Positions 40,881 through 48,482 of a stretch of DNA of 64,000 bases are shown here, piece after piece (positions within the stretch are counted from its first letter, which is position 1; the number at the start of each line of letters is the position of its first letter). The notes beneath the pieces are model-generated. The model did no database searches, was not told where the DNA came from, and worked only from the letters and a program-made list of their open reading frames with translations. The translations under genes were made by a program, and so were the position numbers. Source of the DNA: Salinirubellus salinus (lineage in GTDB: Archaea > Halobacteriota > Halobacteria > Halobacteriales > Haloarculaceae); the NCBI RefSeq assembly GCF_025231485.1, contig NZ_CP104003.1, positions 2,480,001-2,544,000 of the forward strand. Direction: 5' to 3'.

Positions 40881-43739
40881 ATGAGCGAGTACGACCCCCA
40901 CGCGGTCGAGGAACGCTGGCGTGACCGCTGGCAGGAGGAGGGCACCTACGAGGCCGACCCGGACGAGGCGGGCGAACCCACGTTCGTCACCGTCCCGTAC
41001 CCGTACCCGAGCGGCGGGATGCACATCGGCCACGCCCGCACGTACACCGTGCCGGACGTGTACGCGCGCTACCGGCGGCTGCAGGGCGACAACGTCCTCT
41101 TTCCCATCGCGTGGCACGTCACGGGCACCCCCATCATCGGGGCCGTCGAACGCCTGAAGAAGGGCGAGGAGAAACAGCTCTCCGTGCTGCGGGACACGTA
41201 CAACGTCCCCGAGGACACCCTGCAGGACCTGGAGACGCCGATGGGGTTCGCCCGCTACTTCATCGAGGAACACTACAAGAAGGGGATGCGCTCGCTGGGC
41301 CTCTCCATCGACTGGCGACGCGAGTTCACCACCAACGACGAGCGCTACCAGCGGTTCATCACGTGGCAGTACGAGACCCTGCGCGACCGCGGCCTGCTGG
41401 AGAAGGGGCTCCACCCGGTGAAGTACTGCACCAACGAGCAACAGCCGGTCACCACCCACGACATCCTCGAGGGCGAGGAGGCCGAGTTCCAGGAGTACAC
41501 GCTGGTCAAGTTCACCGTCACGCTGCCCGACGGCGACACCGCCGTCGCGCCGATGGCGACGCTGCGCCCGGAGACGGTCCGCGGCGTGACGAACGCCTTC
41601 GTCAAGCCGAGCGGGTCGTACGTCAAGGCGAGTGTCGACGGCGAGACGTGGGTCGTCAGCGAGACGGCCGCTGAGAAACTGCGCCTGCAGGAGCGGACCG
41701 TTGAGGTCCTCGACACCTTCGAGGGCGAGGAACTGGTCGGCGTCGAGGCGACGAACCCCATCACCGAGGACGAGGTCGTCGTCCTCCCGGCCTCCTTCGT
41801 CGACCCGGAGAACGCCACGGGTGTCGTGATGTCCGTGCCGGCGCACTCCCCGGACGACTACGTCGCGCTGCAGGAGGTCAAGGACGACGCCGACTCGCTG
41901 GCCGAGTACGGCATCGACCCCGACGCGGTCCGGGCCCTCGAGCCCATCCCCATCCTGACCATCGAGGGGTACGGCGAGATCCCCGCGAAGGACGCGGTCG
42001 AGCAGGCCGGCGTCACCTCGCAGGACGACCCGGCGCTGGAGGCGGCCACGCAGGAACTCTACAACCGCGAGTTCCACCAAGGTGAGCTGATAGACGCGTA
42101 CGGCGAGTACGCCGGCCGCGTCGTCGAGGACGTCCGCGAGGCGTTCCGCGACCACTACCGCCGCACGGGGCAGTTCGGTCAGTTCTACGAGTTCACCGAG
42201 GAGGTCGTCTGCCGGTGTGGCGGGGCCGTCGAGGTGGCCAAGCAGGACACCTGGTTCCTGCGGTACAACGACGAGGACTGGAAGGCCGAGACCAAACGCG
42301 CCATCGACCGGCTGACGGCCATCCCGGAGAACACGCGCGAGCAGTACACCCACACCGTCGACTGGCTGAACGAGTGGCCCTGCATCCGCAACTACGGGCT
42401 GGGCACCCGGCTGCCGTGGGACCAGGACTTCGTCATCGAGCCGCTGTCGGACTCGACCATCTACATGGCGTACTACACCATCGCCCACCGGCTGGACGAC
42501 GTCCCGCCCGAGGGGATGACCCGTGAGTTCTTCGACACGCTGTTCTACGGTGCGGACGCGGTCGACGACCCGGACGAACACGCCCTGGACCTGCGCGAGG
42601 AGTGGGACCACTGGTACCCCGTCGACGTCCGGGTGAGCGCGAACGACCTCATCTCGAACCACCTGACGTTCTTCCTGTACCACCACGCGGAGCTGTTCGA
42701 CGAGGACAACTGGCCCGAGGGCATCACCATCATGGGGATGGGCCTGCTGGAGGGGCAGAAGATGTCCTCCTCGAAAGGGCACGTGGTCCTGCCGGGCGAG
42801 GCCGTCTCGGAGTACGGCGCCGACACCGCCCGGTTCTTCCTGCTGAACTCCGCCGAGCCGTGGCAGGACTTCGACTGGCGGGCCGACCAGGTCGAGACGG
42901 TCCACGACCAGTTGCGGCGGTTCTGGGACCGGGCGGCGCGCATCATCGAGAGCGAGGCCCCCGAGGACCCCGACCTCCGGCCCATCGACGAGTGGCTGCT
43001 CTCCAGACTGCAGACGACCGTCCGCGAGGCGACCGAGGCGCTCGACGGCTTCGAGACGCGAACCGCCTCGCAGGCCGCGTTCTACGCCTTCGAGGAGTCG
43101 CTGCGCTGGTACCGCCGACGCACCGACCTCGACCGGCCGGGCGCGCGCTACACCCAGCGCGAGGTACTGCGGACGCGCCTCGAACTGCTGGCCCCGTTCG
43201 TCCCGTTCATGGCGAACGAACTCCACGAGCGGCTGACCGGCGAGCCCGCCGAGGAGTGGCCCGAGGTCGACGAGTCGCTGGAGTCCGCCGCAGTGGAGGC
43301 CCGCGAGACGCTCGTCCGGGACCTGACCGACGACGTGAACGACATCGTGGACGTGGTCGGGAGCGACCCGGAGGTCATCCGCGTCTACGCCGCCGCCGAC
43401 TGGAAGCGCGACGTGCTGGAACAGGTCGTCGAGACCGGCCCCGACGTGGGTGCGGTGATGGGCGAGGTGATGTCCGACCCCGACCTGCGCGAGAAGGGGA
43501 ACGCCGTGAACCAGCTGGTGCAGGACCTCGTCGAGGTGGTCCGCGAGCGCGACGCCGACACGCTGGCGGACCTGCGCGCGCTGGACGAGGTCGAGGTGTA
43601 CGAGGACGCCGCCGCGTTCCTCGAACGCGAGTTCGGTGCGGACGTAGAGGTCTACGCCGAGGACGACCCGGATGCGGTGGACCCGGAGGGGAAGGCGGGC
43701 AACGCCCAGCCGCTGCGGCCGGCCATCCACCTCGAGTAG
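40881..43739 (+). CDS. leuS: Leucyl-tRNA synthetase
   Basis: A 952-residue class I synthetase charging tRNA-Leu. The HIGH motif is exact (residues 48-51, PYPSGGMHIGHARTYTVPD), KMSSS is at 627-631 (EGQKMSSSKGHVVLPGE), and the editing domain has TLRPETVRGVTNAFV. The archaeal/eukaryotic type is shown by the C-terminal extension (FGADVEVYAEDDPDAVDPEG) and by insertions in the CP1 region. It begins after a 384-base gene-free stretch that contains a dispersed repeat; TTCTTATGG (~40851-40859) is a possible TATA region. Confidence 0.97.
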   Translation: MSEYDPHAVEERWRDRWQEEGTYEADPDEAGEPTFVTVPYPYPSGGMHIGHARTYTVPDVYARYRRLQGDNVLFPIAWHVTGTPIIGAVERLKKGEEKQLSVLRDTYNVPEDTLQDLETPMGFARYFIEEHYKKGMRSLGLSIDWRREFTTNDERYQRFITWQYETLRDRGLLEKGLHPVKYCTNEQQPVTTHDILEGEEAEFQEYTLVKFTVTLPDGDTAVAPMATLRPETVRGVTNAFVKPSGSYVKASVDGETWVVSETAAEKLRLQERTVEVLDTFEGEELVGVEATNPITEDEVVVLPASFVDPENATGVVMSVPAHSPDDYVALQEVKDDADSLAEYGIDPDAVRALEPIPILTIEGYGEIPAKDAVEQAGVTSQDDPALEAATQELYNREFHQGELIDAYGEYAGRVVEDVREAFRDHYRRTGQFGQFYEFTEEVVCRCGGAVEVAKQDTWFLRYNDEDWKAETKRAIDRLTAIPENTREQYTHTVDWLNEWPCIRNYGLGTRLPWDQDFVIEPLSDSTIYMAYYTIAHRLDDVPPEGMTREFFDTLFYGADAVDDPDEHALDLREEWDHWYPVDVRVSANDLISNHLTFFLYHHAELFDEDNWPEGITIMGMGLLEGQKMSSSKGHVVLPGEAVSEYGADTARFFLLNSAEPWQDFDWRADQVETVHDQLRRFWDRAARIIESEAPEDPDLRPIDEWLLSRLQTTVREATEALDGFETRTASQAAFYAFEESLRWYRRRTDLDRPGARYTQREVLRTRLELLAPFVPFMANELHERLTGEPAEEWPEVDESLESAAVEARETLVRDLTDDVNDIVDVVGSDPEVIRVYAAADWKRDVLEQVVETGPDVGAVMGEVMSDPDLREKGNAVNQLVQDLVEVVRERDADTLADLRALDEVEVYEDAAAFLEREFGADVEVYAEDDPDAVDPEGKAGNAQPLRPAIHLE

Positions 43740-43755
43740 TCGCGTCGCGCCCCGT

Positions 43756-45591
43756 TCAGCCGACGAAGCCGTCCGCTTCTATCGCCTCGGCCAGCGCGTC
43801 GGGCAGGAAGTCGTCGTCGGGCCCGACGGTGGGTTCGAGGAAGCCACGGTCCGTGTGGAGGGGGTCGTCTGCCAGTCGGCTCTCCTCGGGGAGCCGACCC
43901 AGCACGTTGTGCAACAGTTCGTGGGTGAACAGGACGGTGTCGACCGAGCCCGGTTCGTACACCACGAGTTCGCCGGGCGCCTCGGCGCGCGCTTCGTACT
44001 CGCCGTCCCGGAACTCCGAGGTGAGTACGACGAGGTGGTACTCACCCGGCCGACTCCCCATGTACGCCTCGGTGTAGAACTGGCCGACGGCGTTCGAGAG
44101 GTACTCGTCGCGGTCGTAGTCCCAGACGACCCGCTTGTCGACCGACTGGCGCCGGAGGTGGATGTCGATACCCGTCGAGCCGTCCGGGTTCTCGACGGGC
44201 ATCCCGGCCCACTGCTCCCGGACGGTGTCGGCCTTCGCGTCGTCGAGACGCGCCCCGCCCGCGGCCCGTATCACCTCGACGTAGAGGTCCATCCGGAGCG
44301 GGTCGGCGCCCGGCAGCGGCGCACCGTCGGCCGACTCGCCGGCCACCTCCCACCCGTCGAGCAGTCGGTCGCCGTCCGTGTCCGGGTCGGCCGGGTCGGT
44401 GCCGAGTTCGGCCTCCCGGGCGTCGTCCAGCCCGTCGTCGTCCGTGTCCGCCAGCGTCGGGTCGCTCGGCCCGTCGGCCTCCTGCCCGTCGGAAAGCCCG
44501 TCGCCGTCCGTGTCGGACTCGGCCGGGTTACTCCCGAGGTCCGCCTCCCGGGCGTCGTCCAGCCCGTCGCCGTCCGTGTCCGCCTGCGTCGGGTCGCTCG
44601 GTCCGTCGGCCTCCTGGCCGTCGGGGAGCCCGTCGCCGTCCGTGTCGGCCTCGGTCGGGTCCGTCGGCCCCCCCACCTCGTCGCGGTCGTCCAGCCCGTC
44701 GCCGTCCGTGTCGGCCTCGGTCGGGTCCGTCGGCAGGTCGAGCACCTCTGCCCGGTCGTCCAGCCCGTCACCGTCCGAGTCCGCCTCGGCCGGGTCGGTC
44801 CCGTACACCTGGACCTCCGTTCCGTCCTCGAAGCCATCGTCGTCCGTGTCGACCGCGAGTGGGTCCGAGCCGAGGTCGACCTCCCGGCCGTCTGCCAGCC
44901 CGTCGTCGTCCGTGTCGACCACGAGCGGGTCGGTGCCGCGTTCGGCCTCCTCGCCGTCCGACAGCCCGTCGTCGTCCGTGTCGACCACGAGCGGGTCGGT
45001 GCCGCGTTCGGCCTCCTCGCCGTCCGACAGCCCGTCGTCGTCCGTGTCGGCCACCGTCGAATCCGTCGGCCCATCGGCCTCCTCGGCGTCGTCGAGCCCG
45101 TCACCGTCTGTGTCCGAGTCGGTCGGGTCGGTACCGAGGTCGACCTCTCGGCTGTCCGACAGTCCGTCACCGTCCGTGTCGGCCACTGTCGGGTCGGACG
45201 AACCCTCGGCCTCCGCGCCGTCCGACAGTCCGTCACCGTCCGTGTCCGGGTCGGTCGGGTCGGTGCCGAGCTCGGCCTCCCGGCCGTCAGAGAGTCCGTC
45301 ACCGTCCGAGTTCTCCGCGGCCGGGTCGGCCCCCGCGTCGAGTTCCGCACCGTCACGGAGGCCGTCGCCGTCCGTGTCGGCCACGAGCGGCGAGCTCGCC
45401 CCTGCGAGTTCCGTCCCGTCGGTCAGACCGTCCCCGTCGCTGTCGGGCGAGAGCGGGTCCGTCCCGAGTCGCAGCTCGTCGGCCGCGGTGACCGAGTCGC
45501 CGTCGACGGAGTAGACGTCCGTCGTCGCCACCGCGCCGACCCCGACACCGCTCGTGAGGAGGAGTGCAACCACCCCGACCACCAGTCGCAT
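43756..45591 (-). CDS. Secreted TSP3-repeat protein with HExxH metallopeptidase-like domain (copy 1)
   Basis: A 611-residue exported protein. A signal peptide (RLVVGVVALLLTSGVGVGAV) is followed by about 18 tandem calcium-binding thrombospondin-type-3/dockerin-like units with the pattern D-T/S-D-x-D-G-L-x-D-x-x-E (residues ~30-400). The final ~200 residues form a globular domain with the zinc-protease motif HELLH in VLFTHELLHNVLGRL, a conserved DDPLHTDRGFLEP region that could supply a third ligand, and upstream strands GSTGIDIHLRRQSVD. The ATG at 45591 is chosen over a GTG at 45600 by promoter spacing. It ends 16 bases from the convergent leuS stop. The paralogue at 45690 has the same architecture. 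Protease activity is inferred, not known. Confidence 0.82.
   Translation of the reverse strand: MRLVVGVVALLLTSGVGVGAVATTDVYSVDGDSVTAADELRLGTDPLSPDSDGDGLTDGTELAGASSPLVADTDGDGLRDGAELDAGADPAAENSDGDGLSDGREAELGTDPTDPDTDGDGLSDGAEAEGSSDPTVADTDGDGLSDSREVDLGTDPTDSDTDGDGLDDAEEADGPTDSTVADTDDDGLSDGEEAERGTDPLVVDTDDDGLSDGEEAERGTDPLVVDTDDDGLADGREVDLGSDPLAVDTDDDGFEDGTEVQVYGTDPAEADSDGDGLDDRAEVLDLPTDPTEADTDGDGLDDRDEVGGPTDPTEADTDGDGLPDGQEADGPSDPTQADTDGDGLDDAREADLGSNPAESDTDGDGLSDGQEADGPSDPTLADTDDDGLDDAREAELGTDPADPDTDGDRLLDGWEVAGESADGAPLPGADPLRMDLYVEVIRAAGGARLDDAKADTVREQWAGMPVENPDGSTGIDIHLRRQSVDKRVVWDYDRDEYLSNAVGQFYTEAYMGSRPGEYHLVVLTSEFRDGEYEARAEAPGELVVYEPGSVDTVLFTHELLHNVLGRLPEESRLADDPLHTDRGFLEPTVGPDDDFLPDALAEAIEADGFVG
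44896..45027. repeat. Exact 66-base tandem duplication in the TSP3 region
   Basis: Two adjacent 66-base units (44896-44961 and 44962-45027) appear identical, and a third partial unit continues to about 45048. On the coding strand each encodes a 22-residue repeat with DDDGLSDGEEAERGTDPLVV. Perfect identity in a region where other repeats differ indicates recent duplication. Confidence 0.8.
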
Positions 45592-45689
45592 AGCCGTCAC
45601 GAACGGTCACGCGAGGCTAACAGTTTCGGTCGGGGAAACGTCCGTGTCGAGGCGGACTGGAGGCGGGCGCGGGGGGAGACAGGAGTGCC

Positions 45690-46955
45690 TCAGCCCGCGA
45701 AGCCGTCCTCCTCGAGTTGCTCGGCGATCGAGTCGGGCAGGTGGGGGTCGGCGCCGGTCGGCGTGAGGAACCCCTCGCTGGCGTGGTACGGGTCGTCCTC
45801 GAGTGCCAGCGGGGAGTCCAGTCGGCCCAGCACGTTGTGGAGGAGTTCGTGGGTGAGGACGTCCGGGCGGAGCCCGGGCCACGGCGCGTAGACGGTCACC
45901 CGGCCGGGCGCCTGGCCGAAGGCCGCCGAGCTGCCGAACTCGTACTCCGTCGTGGCCACGGCGAGGTGGTACTCGCCCGTCCGGTTGCCGAGGTACCGCT
46001 CGTCGTAGTAGTCTCGTGCGTCCCGGTCGGCGTCGCCGTCGACGTGGACCACCTCGCCGTCGACGGTCTGTCGACTGACGTGGATGTCGATCCCCGTGGA
46101 CCCGTCGGGGTTCTGGACCGGCATCTCCGCCCAGTAGCGGACGAGCGTCTCCTCCTCGCGCTCGGTGAGCCGGTCACCCTCCACCGGCCGCAGGAGTTCG
46201 ACGTAGAGGTCCATCCGGAGCGGGTCGGCGTCCGGTAGCGGCGCACCGTCGGCCGACTCGCCGGCCACCTCCCACCCGTCGAGCAGTCGGTCGCCGTCCG
46301 TGTCCGGGTCGGTCGGGTCGGTGCCGAGCGCCACCTCCTCGCCGTCGGCCAGCCCGTCGTCGTCGGTGTCGGCCAGCAGCGGGTCCGTCCCCCCGTCACT
46401 CTCGTCCGGGTCCGAGAGGCCGTCGTCGTCGGTGTCGGCCAGCAGGGGGGCCATCCCGACCGCGAGTTCCGTGTCGTCGTCGAGCGAGTCGCCGTCCGAG
46501 TCGACCGCGAGCGGGTCCGTCCCGAAGGCGGCCTCCCGCGAGTCGAGGAGGGTATCACCGTCGGTGTCGTCGGCGAGGGGGTCCGTGCCGTCGGTGGCCT
46601 CCTGCCCGTCGGTGAGGCCGTCGCCGTCCGTGTCCGCCACGGTCGGGTCGGTGCCGGCGTCCAGTTCGGCCGGGTCGTCGAGCCCGTCGTCGTCGGTGTC
46701 GACGAGCGTCGGGTCCGTCGGCCCGTCGAGTTCGACCGGGTCGGCGAGACCGTCGCCGTCCGTGTCTGCCCGTGTCGGGTCGGTGTCGAAGGTCCGCTCG
46801 TGTCGGTCGAGGAGACCGTCGCCGTCCGAGTCCTGCCCGAGCGGGTCGAGTTCGAGCGGTGAGGGGGCGGCGAGCCCGCCACCTGCACCGACCGCACCGG
46901 CACTCACACCACTGACGAGGACGAGAACGACAGCCAGCACCGCCGGCCAGTTCAT
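45690..46955 (-). CDS. Secreted TSP3-repeat protein with HExxH metallopeptidase-like domain (copy 2)
   Basis: A 421-residue paralogue of the preceding protein, also on the minus strand and 98 bases upstream of it. Signal peptide (PAVLAVVLVLVSGVSAGAV), about 9 TSP3-type units (~35-225), then the same C-terminal domain: GSTGIDIHVSRQTVDG, VLTHELLHNVLGRLDSP and EDDPYHASEGFLTP. Both copies keep the His after DDP and the HELLHNVLGRL core, so these positions are under constraint. The linker PDTDGDRLLDGWEVAGESAD is almost identical between the two, indicating a tandem duplication followed by repeat expansion in copy 1. Confidence 0.82.
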   Translation of the reverse strand: MNWPAVLAVVLVLVSGVSAGAVGAGGGLAAPSPLELDPLGQDSDGDGLLDRHERTFDTDPTRADTDGDGLADPVELDGPTDPTLVDTDDDGLDDPAELDAGTDPTVADTDGDGLTDGQEATDGTDPLADDTDGDTLLDSREAAFGTDPLAVDSDGDSLDDDTELAVGMAPLLADTDDDGLSDPDESDGGTDPLLADTDDDGLADGEEVALGTDPTDPDTDGDRLLDGWEVAGESADGAPLPDADPLRMDLYVELLRPVEGDRLTEREEETLVRYWAEMPVQNPDGSTGIDIHVSRQTVDGEVVHVDGDADRDARDYYDERYLGNRTGEYHLAVATTEYEFGSSAAFGQAPGRVTVYAPWPGLRPDVLTHELLHNVLGRLDSPLALEDDPYHASEGFLTPTGADPHLPDSIAEQLEEDGFAG

Positions 46956-47102
46956 GTGCCTCCTACCCCCGACGACTTAGAAACCGTACGCTCGATATCG
47001 TGTGGCGAGTGGTCGGCGAACGAGACACACCCGACGCCGTGAACGACGCCGCGAGGGGCCAGACGAAACCCTCAAGCGCGCGACGGGGGAACCGGGGACC
47101 GA

Positions 47103-48107
47103 ATGCGCGTCATCGGCACCGTCGGCCTGCCCGGCAGCGGGAAGGGTGAGTTCGCCAACGTCGCCCGCGAGATGGGGCTCCCGGTCGTCACGATGGGCGA
47201 CGTGGTCCGGGCGGAGACCCGTGCCCGTGGGCTGGACCCCGCCGACCACCACGGCGAGGTGGCACAGGCGATGCGCGAGGAGGACGGGCCGCTCGCCATC
47301 GCCGAGCGCTCGCTCCCGATGATACGCGAGCGACTCGAGGACCACGACACCGTCGTCGTCGACGGCCTCCGCTCGGGCGACGAGGCCCGCCGCTTCGAGG
47401 AGGCGTTCGGCGACGACTTCCTCCTCGTGGCCATCACCGCGCCCGACGAGGTGCGCGCCGAGCGACTGGACCTCCGGGCGCGGGACAACACCGAGGCCGA
47501 GAGCATCGCCGACCGCGACGAGCGCGAACTCGGCTTCGGCATGGGCGAGGCCATCGACCGGGCCGCGCTCTCCATCCCGAACGGCGACTCGCTGGCGGCG
47601 TTCCAGGCACGAGCGCGGGCGGTCATCGCCGACGGCGTCGAGGCGGCCGACCGCATCGAGGAGATCGTGCGGAACGAGGTGCAGACGGACGGGGGGAGCA
47701 TCCTCTACAGCGTCGACGTCGAGATCGTCGTCCCCATCAAGGACACCGAGGTGAAGGCCCGCGTCCGCGACGCCGTCGAGGCCCTCTTCCCCGAGGCCGA
47801 GTTCGAGGAGGGCCACGGCGAGTTGCGGGGCGAGGCCCACTCGCTCGAACACTTCTCCGAGTTGCTCCACGACCAGCAGATCCTCGACACGGCGCGGGGG
47901 CAGTTCTTCGCCGACCAGTCCGGCGATACCTTCTCGTTCGACCTGAAGAAGCAGGCCGCGTTCCGCGGCGTGGTGAACTTCGCCGTCGGGAGTCCGGGCG
48001 AACTCGGCGAGATACACGTGCGCGTGAAGGTGCGCGACCCGAGCGTGGAGGCGTACGTCGACCACGTGGCTCCGCCCACGGAGGATGGCAGGCCGGTCAC
48101 GGAGTAG
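47103..48107 (+). CDS. UPF0200 kinase-like / UPF0201 fusion protein
   Basis: A 334-residue two-domain protein. Residues 1-185 are a P-loop NMP/dephospho-CoA-kinase-like domain (UPF0200) with Walker A GLPGSGKG (8-15), VTMGDVVRAETR, VVDGLRSGDEARRFEE and a lid-like RARDNTEAESIADRDERE. Residues ~200-330 are a UPF0201 (DUF54) domain, which resembles ribosomal L5-like RNA-binding folds: VDVEIVVPIKDTEVKARVRD and QILDTARGQFFADQSGDTFS. The two are separate genes in many archaea; a fusion is characteristic of Halobacteria. It suggests that phosphoryl transfer and RNA binding act together, but the substrate is unknown. Confidence 0.88.
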   Translation: MRVIGTVGLPGSGKGEFANVAREMGLPVVTMGDVVRAETRARGLDPADHHGEVAQAMREEDGPLAIAERSLPMIRERLEDHDTVVVDGLRSGDEARRFEEAFGDDFLLVAITAPDEVRAERLDLRARDNTEAESIADRDERELGFGMGEAIDRAALSIPNGDSLAAFQARARAVIADGVEAADRIEEIVRNEVQTDGGSILYSVDVEIVVPIKDTEVKARVRDAVEALFPEAEFEEGHGELRGEAHSLEHFSELLHDQQILDTARGQFFADQSGDTFSFDLKKQAAFRGVVNFAVGSPGELGEIHVRVKVRDPSVEAYVDHVAPPTEDGRPVTE

Positions 48108-48173
48108 TGGAGGGACCGTGTTCTGTGGAGGGCGCCGGGGGCGGGAGTGTTCGGTCACTCGAGCGGGGGGCCA

Positions 48174-48253
48174 GCGCGGTACAATTGGACCGCACAGCCC
48201 AGCAGTAGCGCCGGTCGCGCTGTCGCGCGACACGGCAGCCCGGCCCTCCCCCG
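48174..48253 (+). repeat. Dispersed intergenic repeat, copy 3
   Basis: GCGCGGTACAATTGGACCGC forms a small hairpin head, followed by ACAGCCCAGCA and a tail with GACACGGCAGCCCGGCCCTC. It matches the 40.5-kb copy in the core and an inverted copy at 48353-48432. The gap 48108-48482 between convergent genes is otherwise empty. Confidence 0.65.
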
Positions 48254-48254
48254 T

Positions 48255-48278
48255 TGCGGCGCGATGAAACGCGCCGCA
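48255..48278. other. Perfect 9-bp hairpin between inverted repeat copies
   Basis: TGCGGCGCG (48255-48263) and CGCGCCGCA (48270-48278) pair perfectly around a 6-base loop ATGAAA. It lies between the two oppositely oriented repeat copies, where transcripts of the two convergent genes meet, and may act as a bidirectional transcription-end structure. Confidence 0.5.
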
Positions 48279-48352
48279 GGCCACGTGGTTCACTCGGTCG
48301 AGCGAGAGACACGGCCGGTGAGGACTGCGAGCAGAGCGAGCGGGTCTGAACA

Positions 48353-48432
48353 CGGGGAAGGGCAGGGCTGTCGTGCCGACCCGAACGGGTCGGCCGGCCG
48401 CTCGGCTGTGCGTTCCAGTTGAACCGCGATTC
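48353..48432 (-). repeat. Dispersed intergenic repeat, copy 4 (inverted)
   Basis: Read on the minus strand it begins GAATCGCGGTTCAACTGGAA, continues CGCACAGCCGAGCG and ends ACGACAGCCCTGCCCTTCCC. It is the same element as copy 3 in opposite orientation, so the pair forms a 260-base interrupted inverted repeat. Confidence 0.6.
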
Positions 48433-48482
48433 GCACTCACGCTGGTCGCCACAGAACCGGAAACACGCACTCCCCGACCACC

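Noticed and set aside
40869-43730. An open frame of about 950 codons on the minus strand, antisense to leuS
   Set aside because: Same codon-bias shadow as for ileS; no motif, and leuS is certain.
44378-45514. Ser/Pro-rich protein on the plus strand opposite the TSP3 repeats
   Set aside because: It is the complement of the Asp-rich repeats; codon use and periodicity follow the minus-strand gene.
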